The translations under genes were made by a program, and so were the position numbers. Shown here piece after piece: positions 1-11,074 of a stretch of DNA of 64,000 nt. The notes below the pieces were generated by a model. That model did no database searches, was not told the DNA's origin, and saw only the letters and a list, made by a program, of their open reading frames with translations. Source of the DNA: Piscinibacter sp. (GTDB lineage Bacteria; Pseudomonadota; Gammaproteobacteria; Burkholderiales; Burkholderiaceae_C). The stretch's first letter is position 1. Each line of letters begins with the position of its first letter. The stretch covers positions 1 through 64,000 of the forward strand of contig JADJJI010000006.1 in NCBI GenBank assembly GCA_016706565.1, read 5' to 3'.

Positions 1-1198
1 CGCCGGCGGCGTAGACCTCGGCGAGCAGCACCGCATCGGCGCTGCCGAGCACCTTGACGAAGTCCTCGAAGCAGTCGCGCGTGCGGGTGTAGCGGTGCGG
101 CTGGAAGGCCAGCACGATGCGCCGGCCCGGGAAGGCGCCGCGCGCCGCGGCCAGCGTGGCGGCCATCTCCACCGGGTGGTGGCCGTAGTCGTCGACCAGC
201 GTGAAGCGGCCGCCGGTGCCGGCGACGACATCGCCGTAGCGCTGGAAGCGCCGGCCCACGCCGCGGAACTCGGCCAGGCCCTGAACCACGGCCGCATCGG
301 GCAGCTCCAGCTCGGTGGCCACGGCGATGGTGGCCAGCGCGTTGAGCACGTTGTGCTCGCCGGGCAGGTTCAGCGTCACCTCGAGGTCGGGCATGCGCAC
401 GCCGTTGCGGCGCTGCACGGTGAAGCGCATGGTGCCGCCCGGCTGCGCCTGCACGTTCACGGCTCGCACCATCGCGTCCTCGCCGAAGCCATAGCTGACC
501 AGCGGGCGCGAGATCATCGGCATGATCGAGCGCACGCCGGCGTCGTCGACGCACAGGATGGCTGCGCCGTAGAACGGCATGCGGTGGATGAACTCGACGA
601 AGGCCTGCTTTAGCTTGGCGAAGTCGTGGCCGTAGGTGTCCATATGGTCGGCGTCGATGTTCGTCACCACCGCCATCACCGGCATGAGGTTGAGGAAAGA
701 CGCGTCCGACTCGTCGGCCTCGACGACGATGTAGTCGCCCGAGCCCAGTCGCGAGTTGGCGCCGGCGGCGTTGAGCTTGCCGCCGATGACGAAGGTCGGG
801 TCCACGCCGGCCTCGGCCAGCACGCTGGTGACCAGGCTGGTGGTGGTGGTCTTGCCGTGCGTGCCGGCGATGGCGATGCCCTTCTTCAGGCGCATCAGCT
901 CGGCCAGCATCACCGCGCGCGGCACCACCGGGATGCGCTTGCCGCGTGCGGCGATCACCTCGGGGTTGTCGCCCTTCACCGCAGTGGAGGTGACCACGGC
1001 TTCCGCGCCGGCGATGTGTGCGGCGTCGTGCCCGATCGCCACGCGGATGCCCAGCGAGGCCAGGCGGCGCGAGGTGGCGCTGTCGTTCTGGTCGGATCCC
1101 GAAACGACGTAGCCCAGGTTGTGCAGGATCTCGGCGATGCCGCTCATGCCGGCGCCGCCGACGCCCACGAAGTGGATGTGCTTGACGGCGTGCTTCAT
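1..1198 (-). CDS. murC: UDP-N-acetylmuramate--L-alanine ligase (partial, C-terminus off window)
   Basis: Cytoplasmic ATP-dependent ligase that adds L-Ala to UDP-MurNAc, the first Mur ligase step of peptidoglycan synthesis. The N-terminus shows the [14 protein letters not shown] nucleotide-sugar motif right after the ATG at 1196-1198, and the ATP loop [10 protein letters not shown] lies near residue 113. About 399 residues are present; family members have about 480, so the last ~80 lie left of the window. It follows murG in the dcw operon after an 88-nt gap that holds a hairpin, unlike the overlapping junctions elsewhere in the cluster. Confidence 0.96.
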   Translation of the reverse strand, partial: MKHAVKHIHFVGVGGAGMSGIAEILHNLGYVVSGSDQNDSATSRRLASLGIRVAIGHDAAHIAGAEAVVTSTAVKGDNPEVIAARGKRIPVVPRAVMLAELMRLKKGIAIAGTHGKTTTTSLVTSVLAEAGVDPTFVIGGKLNAAGANSRLGSGDYIVVEADESDASFLNLMPVMAVVTNIDADHMDTYGHDFAKLKQAFVEFIHRMPFYGAAILCVDDAGVRSIMPMISRPLVSYGFGEDAMVRAVNVQAQPGGTMRFTVQRRNGVRMPDLEVTLNLPGEHNVLNALATIAVATELELPDAAVVQGLAEFRGVGRRFQRYGDVVAGTGGRFTLVDDYGHHPVEMAATLAAARGAFPGRRIVLAFQPHRYTRTRDCFEDFVKVLGSADAVLLAEVYAAG

Positions 1199-1203
1199 AA
1201 CTG

Positions 1204-1243
1204 CCCCTCGTCCGACGGGTACGTCGGTCGATCCCCCGAGGGG
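1204..1243. repeat. Nested hairpin in murG-murC gap
   Basis: Outer arms CCCCTCG (1204-1210) and CGAGGGG (1237-1243) enclose inner arms CCGAC (1212-1216) and GTCGG (1223-1227). It sits in the only sizeable gap of the dcw run and has no T-tract, so it is not a convincing terminator. It may be an mRNA-stability or REP-type intergenic element. Confidence 0.5.
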
Positions 1244-1286
1244 ATGCGGCCGCGGGCGGCCCGGCGCCGGCGATGGCGCGACTCCG

Positions 1287-2363
1287 TCATGCGGCCACCA
1301 ACGATTCGATCTGGTCGGCGACGCGGGCCGCCGCCTTGGGTTGGGCCAGCGACCGGGCCTTCGTCGCCATGGCCAGCAAGGCCTCGCGCGTCAGGCCCGT
1401 CAGCAGATCGGCCAGGCGCTTCGGGCTGAGTTCACTTTGCGGCAAGTGGATGGCCGCGCCGTGGCCGGCCATCAGCTGGGCGTTGTCGCGCTGGTGCGAG
1501 GTGGTGCTCACCACCAGCGGCACCAGCACCGAGGGCACGCCGGCGGCGCACAGCTCGCTGACCGTCACCGCGCCGGCGCGGCAGACGATCACGTCGCAAT
1601 CCGCCAGGCGCTGCGCCATGTCGTCGATGAAGGGCAGCAATTCGCCCTGCACCTGCGCCTGCGCATAGCCGGCGCGCACGGCCTCGAGGTTGGCGTTGCC
1701 GGTCTGGTGCGTCACCTGAGGGCGCTGCGCAGCATCGATCAGCGCCAGCGCCTGCGGCAACGCCTCGTTGAGCGCACGTGCGCCCAGGCTGCCGCCGACC
1801 ACCAGCACGCGCAGCGGCCCGCTGCGGCCGGAGAAACGCTGCGCGGGCTCGGGCAGCGCCTCGATCTCGGCGCGCACCGGGTTGCCGGTGACCACGGAAT
1901 GTTTGATGCCGCGCAGCGTCGGGCCGTCGAAGCCGAAGGCGATGCGGTCGGCCACCGGCAGCAGCGCCTTGTTGCTCATCAGCAGAGCGGCATCGGCGTT
2001 CACCAGCACCAGCGGCTTGCCCAGCAGCGAGGCCATCAGCCCGCCGGGGAAGCACACATAGCCGCCCATGCCGAGCACCGCGTCGGCACGGCGTGCGCGC
2101 AGGATGCGCAGGCAGGACCCGAACGCGGCGAGCAGGCGCAGCCCGCCGGTCAGCGTGTGCAGCAGGCCCTTGCCGCGCACGCCGCTGAAGGCGATGGTGT
2201 CCATTGCGATGCCCGAGGGCGGCACCAGCTTGTTCTCCATGCCGTGGGTGGTGCCCAGCCAGCTCACCGTCCAGCCGCGCGAGAGCATCTCGCGGGCCAC
2301 CGCGAGGCCCGGAATCACGTGGCCGCCGGTGCCGGCCGCCATCACGACGAGGTGGCGCGTCAC
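1287..2363 (-). CDS. murG: UDP-GlcNAc--lipid I N-acetylglucosaminyltransferase (MurG)
   Basis: Membrane-associated GT28 transferase that converts lipid I to lipid II at the inner face of the cytoplasmic membrane. 358 residues, normal for the family. The glycine-rich loop AAGTGGHV is at residues 9-16, a second loop VVGGSLGAR is near 188, and the UDP-GlcNAc-binding segment [10 protein letters not shown] is at 261-270. The start is GTG at 2361-2363, overlapping the ftsW stop as GTGA. Oddity: the usual HEQN motif after GKPLVL is replaced by VNADA (121-125), and the HKDRQQ-like segment reads STTSHQRDN (286-294). The rest is clearly MurG. Confidence 0.95.
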   Translation of the reverse strand: MTRHLVVMAAGTGGHVIPGLAVAREMLSRGWTVSWLGTTHGMENKLVPPSGIAMDTIAFSGVRGKGLLHTLTGGLRLLAAFGSCLRILRARRADAVLGMGGYVCFPGGLMASLLGKPLVLVNADAALLMSNKALLPVADRIAFGFDGPTLRGIKHSVVTGNPVRAEIEALPEPAQRFSGRSGPLRVLVVGGSLGARALNEALPQALALIDAAQRPQVTHQTGNANLEAVRAGYAQAQVQGELLPFIDDMAQRLADCDVIVCRAGAVTVSELCAAGVPSVLVPLVVSTTSHQRDNAQLMAGHGAAIHLPQSELSPKRLADLLTGLTREALLAMATKARSLAQPKAAARVADQIESLVAA

Positions 2364-3670
2364 GATCGGCCCCCTCTCATCATCTGTCGATTCTCCACGT
2401 CGATGCGGATGACGATGGCCAGTGCGACCAGGTTCATCACGATCGCCGAGCCGCCGTAGCTCATCAGCGGCAGCGTCAGGCCCTTGGTGGGCAGCACGCC
2501 GAGGTTCACGCCCATGTTGATGAAGGCCTGGCCACCGAACCAGATGCCGATGCCCTGCGCATAGAGGCCGGCGAACACGCGGTCCAGCGCGATCGACTGG
2601 CGGCCGATGTGGAAGATGCGCCGCGTCAGCCAGAAGAAGGCGACGATCACGCAGGCCACGCCGACGAAGCCGAGTTCCTCGCCGATCACGGCGAGCAGGA
2701 AGTCGGTGTGCGCCTCGGGCAGGTAGTGCAGCTTCTCGACGCTGCTGCCCAGCCCCTGGCCGAAGATCTCGCCGCGGCCGAAGGCGATCAGCGAGTGCGT
2801 CAGCTGGTAGGCCTTGCCCAGCGCGTACTCCGGGTCCCAGGGCTTCAGGTAGGCGAAGATGCGCTCGCGCTTTTCGGGGCTGGAGGCGATCACCAGCACG
2901 AAGGTGCCCACCAGCACCGTGCCGCTGAGCAGGAACATGCGCCCGTTCACGCCGCCGAGGAACAGGATGCCCATGGAGATCAGCGCGATCACCATGAAGG
3001 CGCCCATGTCGGGCTCGCGCAGCAGCAGGAAGCCGGTGAAGCCCAGCGCCACCGCCATCGGCCAGACGGCACGCACGAAGTTCTCGCGCGCTTCCATCTT
3101 GCGCGTCATGTAGCTGGCGGCGTACATCGCCATCGCCAGCTTGGCCAGCTCGCTCGGCTGGAAGTTGATCACGCCCAGCGGGATCCAGCGCCGCGAGTTG
3201 TTGACCACCTTGCCGATGAAGGGCACCAGCACCAGCACCAGCAGCACCAGCGCGGCCACGAACAACCAGGGAGCGGCCTTCTCCCACATGCTGACCGGGA
3301 TCTGCACCACCACCAGCGCGGCGAGCACGGCGATGGTGATCTGAATGGCATGCCGGGTCAGGAAGTGCGTCGGCGCATACCGCGCGAACTTCGGGCTGTC
3401 GGGCAGCGCCACCGAGGCACTGAAGACCATCACCATGCCCAGCGCGAGCAGGGCCACGACCACCCAGACCAGCGCCTGGTCGAAGCCGAGCAGGCGTGCC
3501 GGCTGCGCGCTGCCGACGTTGATCCAGTCGCGCACCGGGATGACGGTGGCGCTGGGTTCGGGCTTGGCACGGCGCGGCAAGTCTGGCGCGCTGCGCCTGA
3601 ACAGCCCGGCCAGGCGCGCCCGCCAGGCACCGAAGCCCGGCAGGAGCCGATCGCGTACGAGGGTGTTCAT
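2360..3670 (-). CDS. ftsW: Cell division peptidoglycan glycosyltransferase FtsW
   Basis: SEDS-family integral membrane protein that polymerises lipid II at the septum with its partner FtsI/PBP3. 436 residues with a basic cytoplasmic N-terminus of about 60 residues and roughly ten hydrophobic segments. SEDS hallmarks include [10 protein letters not shown] (170-179), REPDMG (218-223), and the loop motif EAHTDF (319-324), whose Asp matches the catalytic Asp of the family. The ATG at 3668-3670 overlaps the murD stop as ATGA, and its own stop overlaps murG. Confidence 0.96.
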   Translation of the reverse strand: MNTLVRDRLLPGFGAWRARLAGLFRRSAPDLPRRAKPEPSATVIPVRDWINVGSAQPARLLGFDQALVWVVVALLALGMVMVFSASVALPDSPKFARYAPTHFLTRHAIQITIAVLAALVVVQIPVSMWEKAAPWLFVAALVLLVLVLVPFIGKVVNNSRRWIPLGVINFQPSELAKLAMAMYAASYMTRKMEARENFVRAVWPMAVALGFTGFLLLREPDMGAFMVIALISMGILFLGGVNGRMFLLSGTVLVGTFVLVIASSPEKRERIFAYLKPWDPEYALGKAYQLTHSLIAFGRGEIFGQGLGSSVEKLHYLPEAHTDFLLAVIGEELGFVGVACVIVAFFWLTRRIFHIGRQSIALDRVFAGLYAQGIGIWFGGQAFINMGVNLGVLPTKGLTLPLMSYGGSAIVMNLVALAIVIRIDVENRQMMRGGRS

Positions 3671-5220
3671 GCGTTGAGTTCCCCTCGGTCGGCCGCCAGG
3701 CCGAACACCGTGGCCACGAAGACCTCGGCACGGTGCGCGTAGTTGCGGAACATGTCCAGGCTGGCGCAGGCCGGGCTGAGCAGCACGGCATCGCCGGCAT
3801 GGGCGCGCTCGAAGCTCCACTTCACCGCGGCTTCGAGCGTGCCGTGGCGCTGCAGCGGCAGGTCCAGGCCGGACAGCGCCTGCTCGATGCGCTCGGCATC
3901 GCGTCCGATCGTCGCCACCGCGCGGGCGTGGCGCGACACCGGGGCGCGCAGCGGCGCGAAGTCCTGTCCCTTGCCGTCGCCGCCGAGGATCACCACCAGC
4001 TTCGCCGGCGCCCGGTCGGCACCGAGGCCATCGAGCGCGGCCACCGTGGCGCCGACGTTGGTGCCCTTGCTGTCGTCGAAGGCATCGACGCCGTCGACCG
4101 TGGCGACGAACTCGACGCGGTGCGGCTCGCCCGTGTACTCGCGCAGGCCGTGCAGCATCGGCCCGAGCGGGCAGCCGATGGCGGTGGCCAGCGCCAGCGC
4201 AGCCAGCGCGTTGGCGGCGTTGTGGCGGCCGCGCAGGCGCAGCGCATCGGCGGGCATCAGGCGCTGGATGTGCAGCTCTTCCTCGGCCTCGCCCTTGAAG
4301 CGCTTGATGGTCTCGTCGGCTTCCATCGCGCGCACCAGCCAGGCCATGCCGTTCTCGGTGCGCAGGCCGAAGTCGCCGGGGCGATGCGGCTCGTCCAGGC
4401 CGAAGCGGATCACTTCGCGCTCGATCGGCTTGGCATTCCGCCCCTTCACCGGGATCGGCTCGGGCACGAGCTTCTCGACCGCTGCGTCGTCGCGGTTGAT
4501 CACCATCACCGCCTGCTTGCCGAACACGCGCGCCTTCGCGGCCACGTAGGCGGCCATCGAGCCGTGCCAGTCGAGGTGGTCCTCGGTGATGTTGAGCACC
4601 GTGGCGGCGTCGGGCTCGAAGCCCTTGGCCTCGTCGAGCTGGAAGCTGGAGAGCTCCAGCACCCAGACCTCGGGCAGAGGCTGCGGCTCGTCCTCGGTCG
4701 CACTCGCCGCGCGATCCAGTGCATCGGCCAGCGTCTGCAGCATGGTCGGGCCGATGTTGCCGGCCATCGCCACGCTGCGGCCGGCGCGCTCGACCAGCAG
4801 CGCCGTCATCGCGGTGGTGGTGGTCTTGCCGTTGGTGCCGGTGATCGCCAGCACCTTGGGCGCATAGGCCCGCTGCGCCTTCAGGTCGGCCAGCGCGCGG
4901 GTGAACAGCTCCAGCTCGCCCTGCACCAGCACGCCGGTATCGGCCACGCGCTGCAGCGGTGCGGCGATGCGCGAATCGGTGGGAGCGAGGCCCGGGCTCT
5001 TCAGCACCAGGCGCACGCCGGCGAAGGCCTCGTCGTTCAGCGCGCCGCGCAGGCGCTGGACCTGCGGCAGCTGTTCGGCGAGCACGGCGTCGTTCGGCAG
5101 CGACTCGCGCGAATCCCACACACGAACGCGCGCGCCGTGGCGAACGCACCAGCGCACCATCGCCAGCCCGGACTCACCGAGGCCGACCACGATCACGTCG
5201 ATGTCATTGAGGTGGTTCAT
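3667..5220 (-). CDS. murD: UDP-N-acetylmuramoylalanine--D-glutamate ligase
   Basis: Cytoplasmic Mur ligase that adds D-Glu to UDP-MurNAc-L-Ala. The N-terminus carries a Rossmann-type [11 protein letters not shown], the ATP loop is [11 protein letters not shown], and the central ligase domain has [12 protein letters not shown] and [18 protein letters not shown] near the C-terminal third is typical of MurD. At 517 residues it is about 70-80 longer than E. coli MurD. Extra charged sequence in the central domain, between the [13 protein letters not shown] and GRHN motifs, accounts for much of this. The start overlaps the mraY stop (TGATG). Confidence 0.96.
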   Translation of the reverse strand: MNHLNDIDVIVVGLGESGLAMVRWCVRHGARVRVWDSRESLPNDAVLAEQLPQVQRLRGALNDEAFAGVRLVLKSPGLAPTDSRIAAPLQRVADTGVLVQGELELFTRALADLKAQRAYAPKVLAITGTNGKTTTTAMTALLVERAGRSVAMAGNIGPTMLQTLADALDRAASATEDEPQPLPEVWVLELSSFQLDEAKGFEPDAATVLNITEDHLDWHGSMAAYVAAKARVFGKQAVMVINRDDAAVEKLVPEPIPVKGRNAKPIEREVIRFGLDEPHRPGDFGLRTENGMAWLVRAMEADETIKRFKGEAEEELHIQRLMPADALRLRGRHNAANALAALALATAIGCPLGPMLHGLREYTGEPHRVEFVATVDGVDAFDDSKGTNVGATVAALDGLGADRAPAKLVVILGGDGKGQDFAPLRAPVSRHARAVATIGRDAERIEQALSGLDLPLQRHGTLEAAVKWSFERAHAGDAVLLSPACASLDMFRNYAHRAEVFVATVFGLAADRGELNA

Positions 5221-6398
5221 CAGCGCAGTTTCAGGCTCGCCAGGCCGATCAGGCACAGCAACATGGTGATGATCCAGAAGCGCACGACGACCTGCGTCTC
5301 CTTCCAGCCCGACTTCTCGAAGTGGTGGTGCAGCGGCGCCATCTTCAGGATGCGCCGGCCGGTGCCGTACTTCTTCTTCGTGTACTTGAACCAGCCCACC
5401 TGCAGCATCACCGACAGCGCCTCGAGCACGAAGACGCCGCCCATGATTCCAAGCACGATCTCCTGGCGCGTGATGACGGCGATGGTGCCCAGCGCGCCGC
5501 CCAGCGACAGCGCGCCCACGTCGCCCATGAACACCTGGGCCGGGTGGGTGTTGAACCACAGGAAGGCCAGGCCCGCGCCGGCCATCGCCGCGCAGAAGAC
5601 CATCAGTTCGCCGGCACCGGGGATGTAGGGGATCAGCAGGTACTTGCTGAACACCGCGTTGCCGGTCACGTAGGCGAAGATGCCCAGCGCCGAGCCGACC
5701 ATCACCACCGGCATGATCGCCAGGCCGTCGAGCCCGTCGGTGAGGTTGACGGCGTTGCTCGCGCCGACGATCACGAAGTAGGTCAGCGCGATGAAGCCGA
5801 ACACGCCCAGCGGGTAGCTGATCGTCTTGAAGAAGGGCACGATCAGGTCGGCCTTGGGCGGCAGGTCGTTGGAGAAGCCGCTCTGCACCCAGCGCAGGAA
5901 CAGCTCCAGCACGCGCAGGTTGGAGGTCTCCGAGACGCTGAAGGCGAGGTACAGCGCCGCCACCAGGCCGATCACCGACTGCCAGAAGTACTTCTCGCGC
6001 GAGCGCATGCCCTCCGGGTTCTTCTGCACCACCTTGCGCCAGTCGTCGACCCAGCCGATGGCGCCGAAGCCCAGCGTCACCAGCATCACGATCCAGACGA
6101 AGCGGTTGCTCCAGTCGAACCACAGCAGCGTGGAGACGCCGATGCCGATCAGGATCAGCACCCCGCCCATGGTCGGCGTGCCGCTCTTGGCCAGGTGCTC
6201 CTGCACGCCGTAGTCGCGGATCGGCTGGCCGATCTTCAACGCCGCCAGGCGGCGGATCACCCAGGGCCCGAAGGCCAGGCCGATGAGCAGCGCGGTCAGT
6301 GCCGCCATCACGGCGCGGAAGGTCAGGTACTGGAAGACGCGGAAGAAGCCGAACTCCGGCGACAGCGTCTGCAGCCATTGGGCGAGGCTAAGCAGCAT
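5220..6398 (-). CDS. mraY: Phospho-N-acetylmuramoyl-pentapeptide transferase
   Basis: Polytopic inner-membrane enzyme that transfers phospho-MurNAc-pentapeptide to undecaprenyl phosphate, making lipid I. 392 residues with about ten hydrophobic spans. Signatures are SGTPTMGG (72-79), the DD pair of WVDDWRK (118-119), [10 protein letters not shown] (218-227) and the cytoplasmic His cluster [13 protein letters not shown] near the C-terminus. Its first 11 nt overlap the end of murF, consistent with translational coupling. Confidence 0.97.
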   Translation of the reverse strand: MLLSLAQWLQTLSPEFGFFRVFQYLTFRAVMAALTALLIGLAFGPWVIRRLAALKIGQPIRDYGVQEHLAKSGTPTMGGVLILIGIGVSTLLWFDWSNRFVWIVMLVTLGFGAIGWVDDWRKVVQKNPEGMRSREKYFWQSVIGLVAALYLAFSVSETSNLRVLELFLRWVQSGFSNDLPPKADLIVPFFKTISYPLGVFGFIALTYFVIVGASNAVNLTDGLDGLAIMPVVMVGSALGIFAYVTGNAVFSKYLLIPYIPGAGELMVFCAAMAGAGLAFLWFNTHPAQVFMGDVGALSLGGALGTIAVITRQEIVLGIMGGVFVLEALSVMLQVGWFKYTKKKYGTGRRILKMAPLHHHFEKSGWKETQVVVRFWIITMLLCLIGLASLKLR

Positions 6399-7773
6399 GC
6401 GCGGCTCCTTCGCTCAGGGCGGCCACGACACGCTCCATCTTCATGAACCGGGAACCCTTGACGACGATGGCGGCGGCCTGCGGCGCCTGGCCCAGCGCCG
6501 CGATCAGCGCCGGCGCATCCTCGAAGTGGCGCGAGCCGGCAAAGGCGTCGGCGGCATGGCGGCACAGCGCGCCGGCGGCCCAGAAGTGCTCGATGCCGCG
6601 TTGCTTCGCGTAGGCGCCGACCTCGGTGTGGAAGGCCGGGCCCTGGTCGCCCACCTCGCCCATGTCGCCCAGCACCAGCCAGCGCGGGCCGGGCAGCGCG
6701 GCGAGCACGTCGATGGCGGCGCGCACCGAGTCGGGGTTGGCGTTGTAGCTGTCGTCGACCAGCGTGATCTCGATGCCGCCGCGCGCCAGGCGCTTGAGCT
6801 GCGAGCGGCCCTTCACCGGCTCGAAGGCCTGCAGGCCGCGCACCACGGCCTCCAGCGGGCAGCCCGCGGCCAGCACGCACGCCGTGGCCGCCAGCGCATT
6901 GCGCACGTTGTGCATCCCCGCCACACGCAGGGCCAGCGCGGCACGGCCGGCCGGCGTGACGAGGTTCAACTCCCAGTGGTCGAGCGACCAGCGGGCCTCG
7001 GCCGTCACGTCGGCGGCGGCGTCGGTGGCAAAGGTCGTCACGCGGCGCGCGCCGGCCAGGCCACGCCAGATCGGCGAGTGCGGGTCATCGGCGGGGAACA
7101 CCGCGGTGCCATCAGGCGGCAAGGCGCTGATCACGCTGCCGTTTTCGCGCGCCACGGCTTCGACGCTGGCCATGAACTCCTGGTGCTCGCGCTGGGCGTT
7201 GTTGACCAGCGCCACCGTGGGCGCGGCGATCGCCGCGAGCTGCGCGATCTCGCCGGGGTGGTTCATGCCCAGCTCGACCACCGCGGCACGGTGCCAGACC
7301 TGGTGATCCTGACGCAGGCGCAGCAGCGTCAGCGGCACGCCGATGTGGTTGTTGAGGTTGCCCTCGGTGCCCAGCGCGGCGTTGCCCAGCCAGGCGCGCA
7401 GGATGCTGGCGATCATCTGCGTGACGGTGGTCTTGCCGTTGCTGCCGGTCACCGCGATCAGCGGCAGCTGCAGGCGCGCACGCCAGCCGCCGCCGAGTTG
7501 CATCAGTGCGGCGCCGCTGTCGGCCACTTCGAGGCCGGGCAGGCCGGCGGCGTCGAGGCCGCGCTCGGCCAGCGCCGCCACGGCACCGGCGGACTTGGCC
7601 TGCGCGAGGAAGTCGTTGGCATCGAATCGCTCGCCGCGCAGCGCGACGAACAGATCGCCCGCGCGCAGGCTGCGCGTGTCGGTGTGCACACGCTGCACGA
7701 TGATGGACGGATCGCCGACCAGCCGCGCATCCGGAAGCAAGGCATAGAGCCGGGCCAGCGTCGTCATGCTCAT
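6388..7773 (-). CDS. murF: UDP-MurNAc-tripeptide--D-Ala-D-Ala ligase
   Basis: Last cytoplasmic Mur ligase; adds D-Ala-D-Ala to make the UDP-MurNAc-pentapeptide used by MraY. 461 residues. The ATP loop is TGSNGKTTV (109-117), followed by [13 protein letters not shown] and [11 protein letters not shown], both typical of MurF, and later [10 protein letters not shown]. The start ATG at 7771-7773 overlaps the murE stop (ATGA). A second in-frame ATG lies 6 nt downstream. Confidence 0.96.
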   Translation of the reverse strand: MSMTTLARLYALLPDARLVGDPSIIVQRVHTDTRSLRAGDLFVALRGERFDANDFLAQAKSAGAVAALAERGLDAAGLPGLEVADSGAALMQLGGGWRARLQLPLIAVTGSNGKTTVTQMIASILRAWLGNAALGTEGNLNNHIGVPLTLLRLRQDHQVWHRAAVVELGMNHPGEIAQLAAIAAPTVALVNNAQREHQEFMASVEAVARENGSVISALPPDGTAVFPADDPHSPIWRGLAGARRVTTFATDAAADVTAEARWSLDHWELNLVTPAGRAALALRVAGMHNVRNALAATACVLAAGCPLEAVVRGLQAFEPVKGRSQLKRLARGGIEITLVDDSYNANPDSVRAAIDVLAALPGPRWLVLGDMGEVGDQGPAFHTEVGAYAKQRGIEHFWAAGALCRHAADAFAGSRHFEDAPALIAALGQAPQAAAIVVKGSRFMKMERVVAALSEGAAHAA

Positions 7774-9248
7774 GCGCGCGCCTCCAGCGCGAAGCGCGCC
7801 TCGTCGACGTCGGAGAACGGCAGCTTCTTGCCGGCGATCTCCTGGTAGTCCTCGTGGCCCTTGCCGGCGATCAGCACGACGTCGTTCGCACCGGCTTCAC
7901 GCACTGCATGGGCGATTGCCTTGCGGCGGTCCTCGATGACGTTCACGCGTTCCTGGCTGCCCGCCAGGCCGGCCACGATCTGCAGCAGGATGAAGGCCGG
8001 CGGCTCGTGGCGCGGGTTGTCGCTGGTCAGCACCACGCGGTCGGCCAGGCGCTGCGCGATGCCGCCCATCAGCGGGCGCTTGGCGGTGTCGCGGTTGCCG
8101 CCGCAGCCGAACACGCACCACAGCTGGCCGCCACGCTGGGCGGCGAAGGGCCGCAGCGCCTCGAGCGCCTTCTCCAGCGCATCGGGCGAGTGGGCGTAGT
8201 CGACCACCACCTCAGGCCCCCGCCGCGCCGCCTCGACGCGCTGCATGCGCCCGGGCACCGGCGTGAGTACGGCGCAGGCCTGCGCGGCATCGGCCAGCGG
8301 CACGCCGAGGGCGCGCAGGCCGCCGATCACCGCGAGCAGGTTGGAGACGTTGTATTCGCCGATCAGCGCGCTGCGCACCGTGGCGCGCTGATCGCCTTCG
8401 ATCACCTCGAATGCCAGCCCGCCGTCGCGGTAGGCGATGTCGCTGGCGCGCAGCCGCGCCGGCCCGCGCACCGAGTAGGCCCAGCAGTCGAGCCCGCGCA
8501 GGCGCTCGGCGAGTGCCGCGCCTTGGGGGTCGTCGACGTTGAGGATTGCCGCACGCAGGCCCGGCCAGTCGAACAGCGCGCTCTTGGCCTCCCAGTACGA
8601 CGCCATGCTGCCGTGGAAGTCGAGGTGGTCCTGCGTGAAGTTGGTGAACAGCGCGACCGCGATGCGCGTGCCCGCCAGCCGCTGCTCGACGATGCCGATG
8701 GACGAGGCCTCGATGGCGCAGGCGGCGAAACCGTCGTCGGCAAAGCGGCGCAGCGCCTGCTGCAGCGTCACCGGGTCAGGCGTGGTCAGGCCGGTCGACG
8801 CGACACTCGCTGAAGGCTCACCGACCCCCAGCGTGCCGATCACGCCGCAGCGCCGCCCGAGTTGGCTGAGCGCCTGCGCCGTCCACCAGGCGGTCGAGGT
8901 CTTGCCGTTGGTGCCGGTGGTCGCCACCACCTGCAGCCGCTCGCTCGGCCGGCCATAGAAGCCGTCGGCGATCTCACCGGTGCTCGACTTCAATCCGGCC
9001 AGCGCGGCCACCGGCGCGCCTTCGCCGAAATCAAAGGCCTCGACGCCGTCGGCCTCGACCAGGCAGGCCACCGCGCCGCCAGCCAATGCCTGCCGTACGT
9101 ACTGGCGTCCATCCAGCGCATGGCCGGGCCAGGCGATGAAGGCATCGCCCGGCTGCACGCGGCGGCTGTCGACGGCAAGCGAGCGCACGCCGCGCTGCGC
9201 CAGCCAGTCGCTGGCCGCGCGGGCATCGCCCAGGCGTTGCAGCGCCAT
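7770..9248 (-). CDS. murE: UDP-MurNAc-L-Ala-D-Glu--meso-diaminopimelate ligase
   Basis: Adds the third stem-peptide residue. 492 residues. The ATP loop is GTNGKTS (112-118); FTQDHLDFHGS, YAHSPDALEKAL and GCGGNRD follow. The specificity box reads DNPR (410-413), which in this family indicates meso-diaminopimelate rather than lysine, as expected for a Gram-negative cell wall. The ATG at 9246-9248 meets the ftsI stop as TGATG. Confidence 0.96.
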   Translation of the reverse strand: MALQRLGDARAASDWLAQRGVRSLAVDSRRVQPGDAFIAWPGHALDGRQYVRQALAGGAVACLVEADGVEAFDFGEGAPVAALAGLKSSTGEIADGFYGRPSERLQVVATTGTNGKTSTAWWTAQALSQLGRRCGVIGTLGVGEPSASVASTGLTTPDPVTLQQALRRFADDGFAACAIEASSIGIVEQRLAGTRIAVALFTNFTQDHLDFHGSMASYWEAKSALFDWPGLRAAILNVDDPQGAALAERLRGLDCWAYSVRGPARLRASDIAYRDGGLAFEVIEGDQRATVRSALIGEYNVSNLLAVIGGLRALGVPLADAAQACAVLTPVPGRMQRVEAARRGPEVVVDYAHSPDALEKALEALRPFAAQRGGQLWCVFGCGGNRDTAKRPLMGGIAQRLADRVVLTSDNPRHEPPAFILLQIVAGLAGSQERVNVIEDRRKAIAHAVREAGANDVVLIAGKGHEDYQEIAGKKLPFSDVDEARFALEARA

Positions 9249-11074
9249 CAGTAGCTCTCCTCGACGACGGGGATGTCGCGGGCGACGATCTGCGTCTTCA
9301 CGTCGAGATCCGGCGGCACGCCCATCGTGCGCAGCGTCTGCTGCACCACCTGGCTGAACACCGGTGCGGCCACGTCGCCGCCGAAGAACTTGCCGGCCTT
9401 GGGCTCGTCGATCATCACCGCCACGACGATGCGCGGCTTGTCGGCTGGCGCCATGCCGACGAACCAGCCGCGGTGGCGGTCGTTCGCGTAGCGGCGCTCC
9501 TTGTCGACCCACTTGCGCGAGGTGCCGGTCTTGCCGGCCACCGAATAGCCCGGCACCGCCGCCTTCAGCGCCGTGCCGCCGGGCTGCGTGACCATCTCGA
9601 GCATCCGGCGCACCGCCTTGGCCGTCTGCGCAGAGACGACCTGCTGGCGCACCTGCGGCTCCAGCGGCGCGCCCTCCTCGGGCAGGGTCAGCGACAGCGG
9701 CACCATGTCGCCGTCGCGCGCGAACACGGTGTAGGCCTGCGCCAGCTGCATCAGCGAGACGGAGACGCCGTAGCCGAAGCCGATGGTGGCATGGTCGATC
9801 GGCCGCCACGACTGATGGGCGCGCAGCTTGCCGGTGACGCGGCCGGGGAAGTCGATCTGCGGCTTCTGCCCGAAGCCCACGCGGGTGTACAGGTCCCAGA
9901 TCTCGCGCGCGGGCATCTGCAGCGCGATCTTCGCGGTGCCCACGTTGCTCGACTTCTGCACCACCTGCTCGACGGTCATTGCCGGCATCGAGTGTTCGTC
10001 GGTGATCGGCAGGCCGGTCACGTAGAGCTTGCCGGGCGCCGTCTGGATCACGTCGGACGGCCTGAAGCGGCCGGACTCCAGCGCCAGCGCGGCAATGAAG
10101 GGCTTCATCGTCGAGCCCGGCTCGGCAGTGTCGACGAGCGCGAGGTTGCGTCGTGCCGAGGCCGCCGTGACGCCGCGCACGCCGGGCGTGAAGCTCGGGT
10201 AGTTGGCCATCGCCAGCACGCCGCCGGTGGCCACGTCGAGCACCACCACGCTGCCGCTGGTGGCGCGGTGCTCGGCCACCGCGTCGCGCACGCGCTGGTA
10301 GGCGAAGAACTGGATCTTGGTGTCGATCGTCAGTCGCAGGTCGCGGCCGTCCACCCGCGCGACGCTCTCGCCGATGTCCTCCACCACGCGGCCCAGCCGG
10401 TCCTTGATGACGCGGCGGGTGCCGTCGGCGCCGGAGAGCTCGGCCTCGTGAGCGAACTCCACGCCCTCCTGGCCATGCTCGTCGGCATTGGTCGAACCCA
10501 CCACGTGCGCTGCGGCCTCGCCCTCGGGGTACTTGCGCTTGTACTCGCGCTCCTGATGGATGCCCTTGAGGCCCAGAGCCAGCACGTCCTTGGCGGTCTG
10601 CTCCTCGACCTGGCGGCGCAGCCAGACGAAGTTGGGGTTGTTGTCGAGCTTGTTGTCCAGCTCGGGCGGCGTCATGCCCAGCAACCTGGCGAGCTGGCGG
10701 CGCTGGGCACGGTCGGCCTCGAAGTCCTTGGGCAGCACCCACAATGACGGCGCAGGCACGCTGACGGCCAGGATCTGCCCGTTGCGGTCGAGGATGCGGC
10801 CCCTGCTGGCCAGCAGGTCGATCGTGCGCGCGAAGCGGATCTCCCCCTGCTTCTTGAAGAAGTCGCTGCCCAGCACCTGCACGTACAACGCGCGGCCGAG
10901 CAGCACGACGAAACTCAGGCCGACCAGCGCGACGATGAACTTCGATCGCCACGGTGGCGTCTTCGAAGCCAGCAGCGGGCTGCTCGAATAGGCCACGCTG
11001 CGCACGCTGGCTGCGCCGCTGCGCGAGCGTGCGCCGCCGCGGGTGTCGCGACGGAAGAAGCGCCCGAAGTTCAT
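9248..11074 (-). CDS. ftsI: Septal peptidoglycan transpeptidase FtsI (PBP3)
   Basis: Class B penicillin-binding protein that cross-links septal peptidoglycan together with FtsW. 608 residues: basic cytoplasmic tail, one transmembrane helix (about 46-64), a periplasmic dimerisation domain, then the transpeptidase. The three catalytic motifs are visible: STMK (321-324, Ser nucleophile), SSN (375-377) and KTG (515-517). The start overlaps ftsL (ATGA) and the stop overlaps murE (TGATG). Confidence 0.97.
   Translation of the reverse strand: MNFGRFFRRDTRGGARSRSGAASVRSVAYSSSPLLASKTPPWRSKFIVALVGLSFVVLLGRALYVQVLGSDFFKKQGEIRFARTIDLLASRGRILDRNGQILAVSVPAPSLWVLPKDFEADRAQRRQLARLLGMTPPELDNKLDNNPNFVWLRRQVEEQTAKDVLALGLKGIHQEREYKRKYPEGEAAAHVVGSTNADEHGQEGVEFAHEAELSGADGTRRVIKDRLGRVVEDIGESVARVDGRDLRLTIDTKIQFFAYQRVRDAVAEHRATSGSVVVLDVATGGVLAMANYPSFTPGVRGVTAASARRNLALVDTAEPGSTMKPFIAALALESGRFRPSDVIQTAPGKLYVTGLPITDEHSMPAMTVEQVVQKSSNVGTAKIALQMPAREIWDLYTRVGFGQKPQIDFPGRVTGKLRAHQSWRPIDHATIGFGYGVSVSLMQLAQAYTVFARDGDMVPLSLTLPEEGAPLEPQVRQQVVSAQTAKAVRRMLEMVTQPGGTALKAAVPGYSVAGKTGTSRKWVDKERRYANDRHRGWFVGMAPADKPRIVVAVMIDEPKAGKFFGGDVAAPVFSQVVQQTLRTMGVPPDLDVKTQIVARDIPVVEESY

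Noticed and set aside
95..2459. Long plus-strand reading frames (95-613, 626-1429, 1119-2459) over the murC/murG region
   Set aside because: They are antisense to intact Mur genes, show Arg/Ala/His-rich compositions typical of GC-rich shadow frames, and have no recognisable domains.
2364..3800. N-terminal extension of the murG frame through ftsW
   Set aside because: MurG begins at the GTG at 2363; upstream residues are an out-of-frame reading of ftsW.
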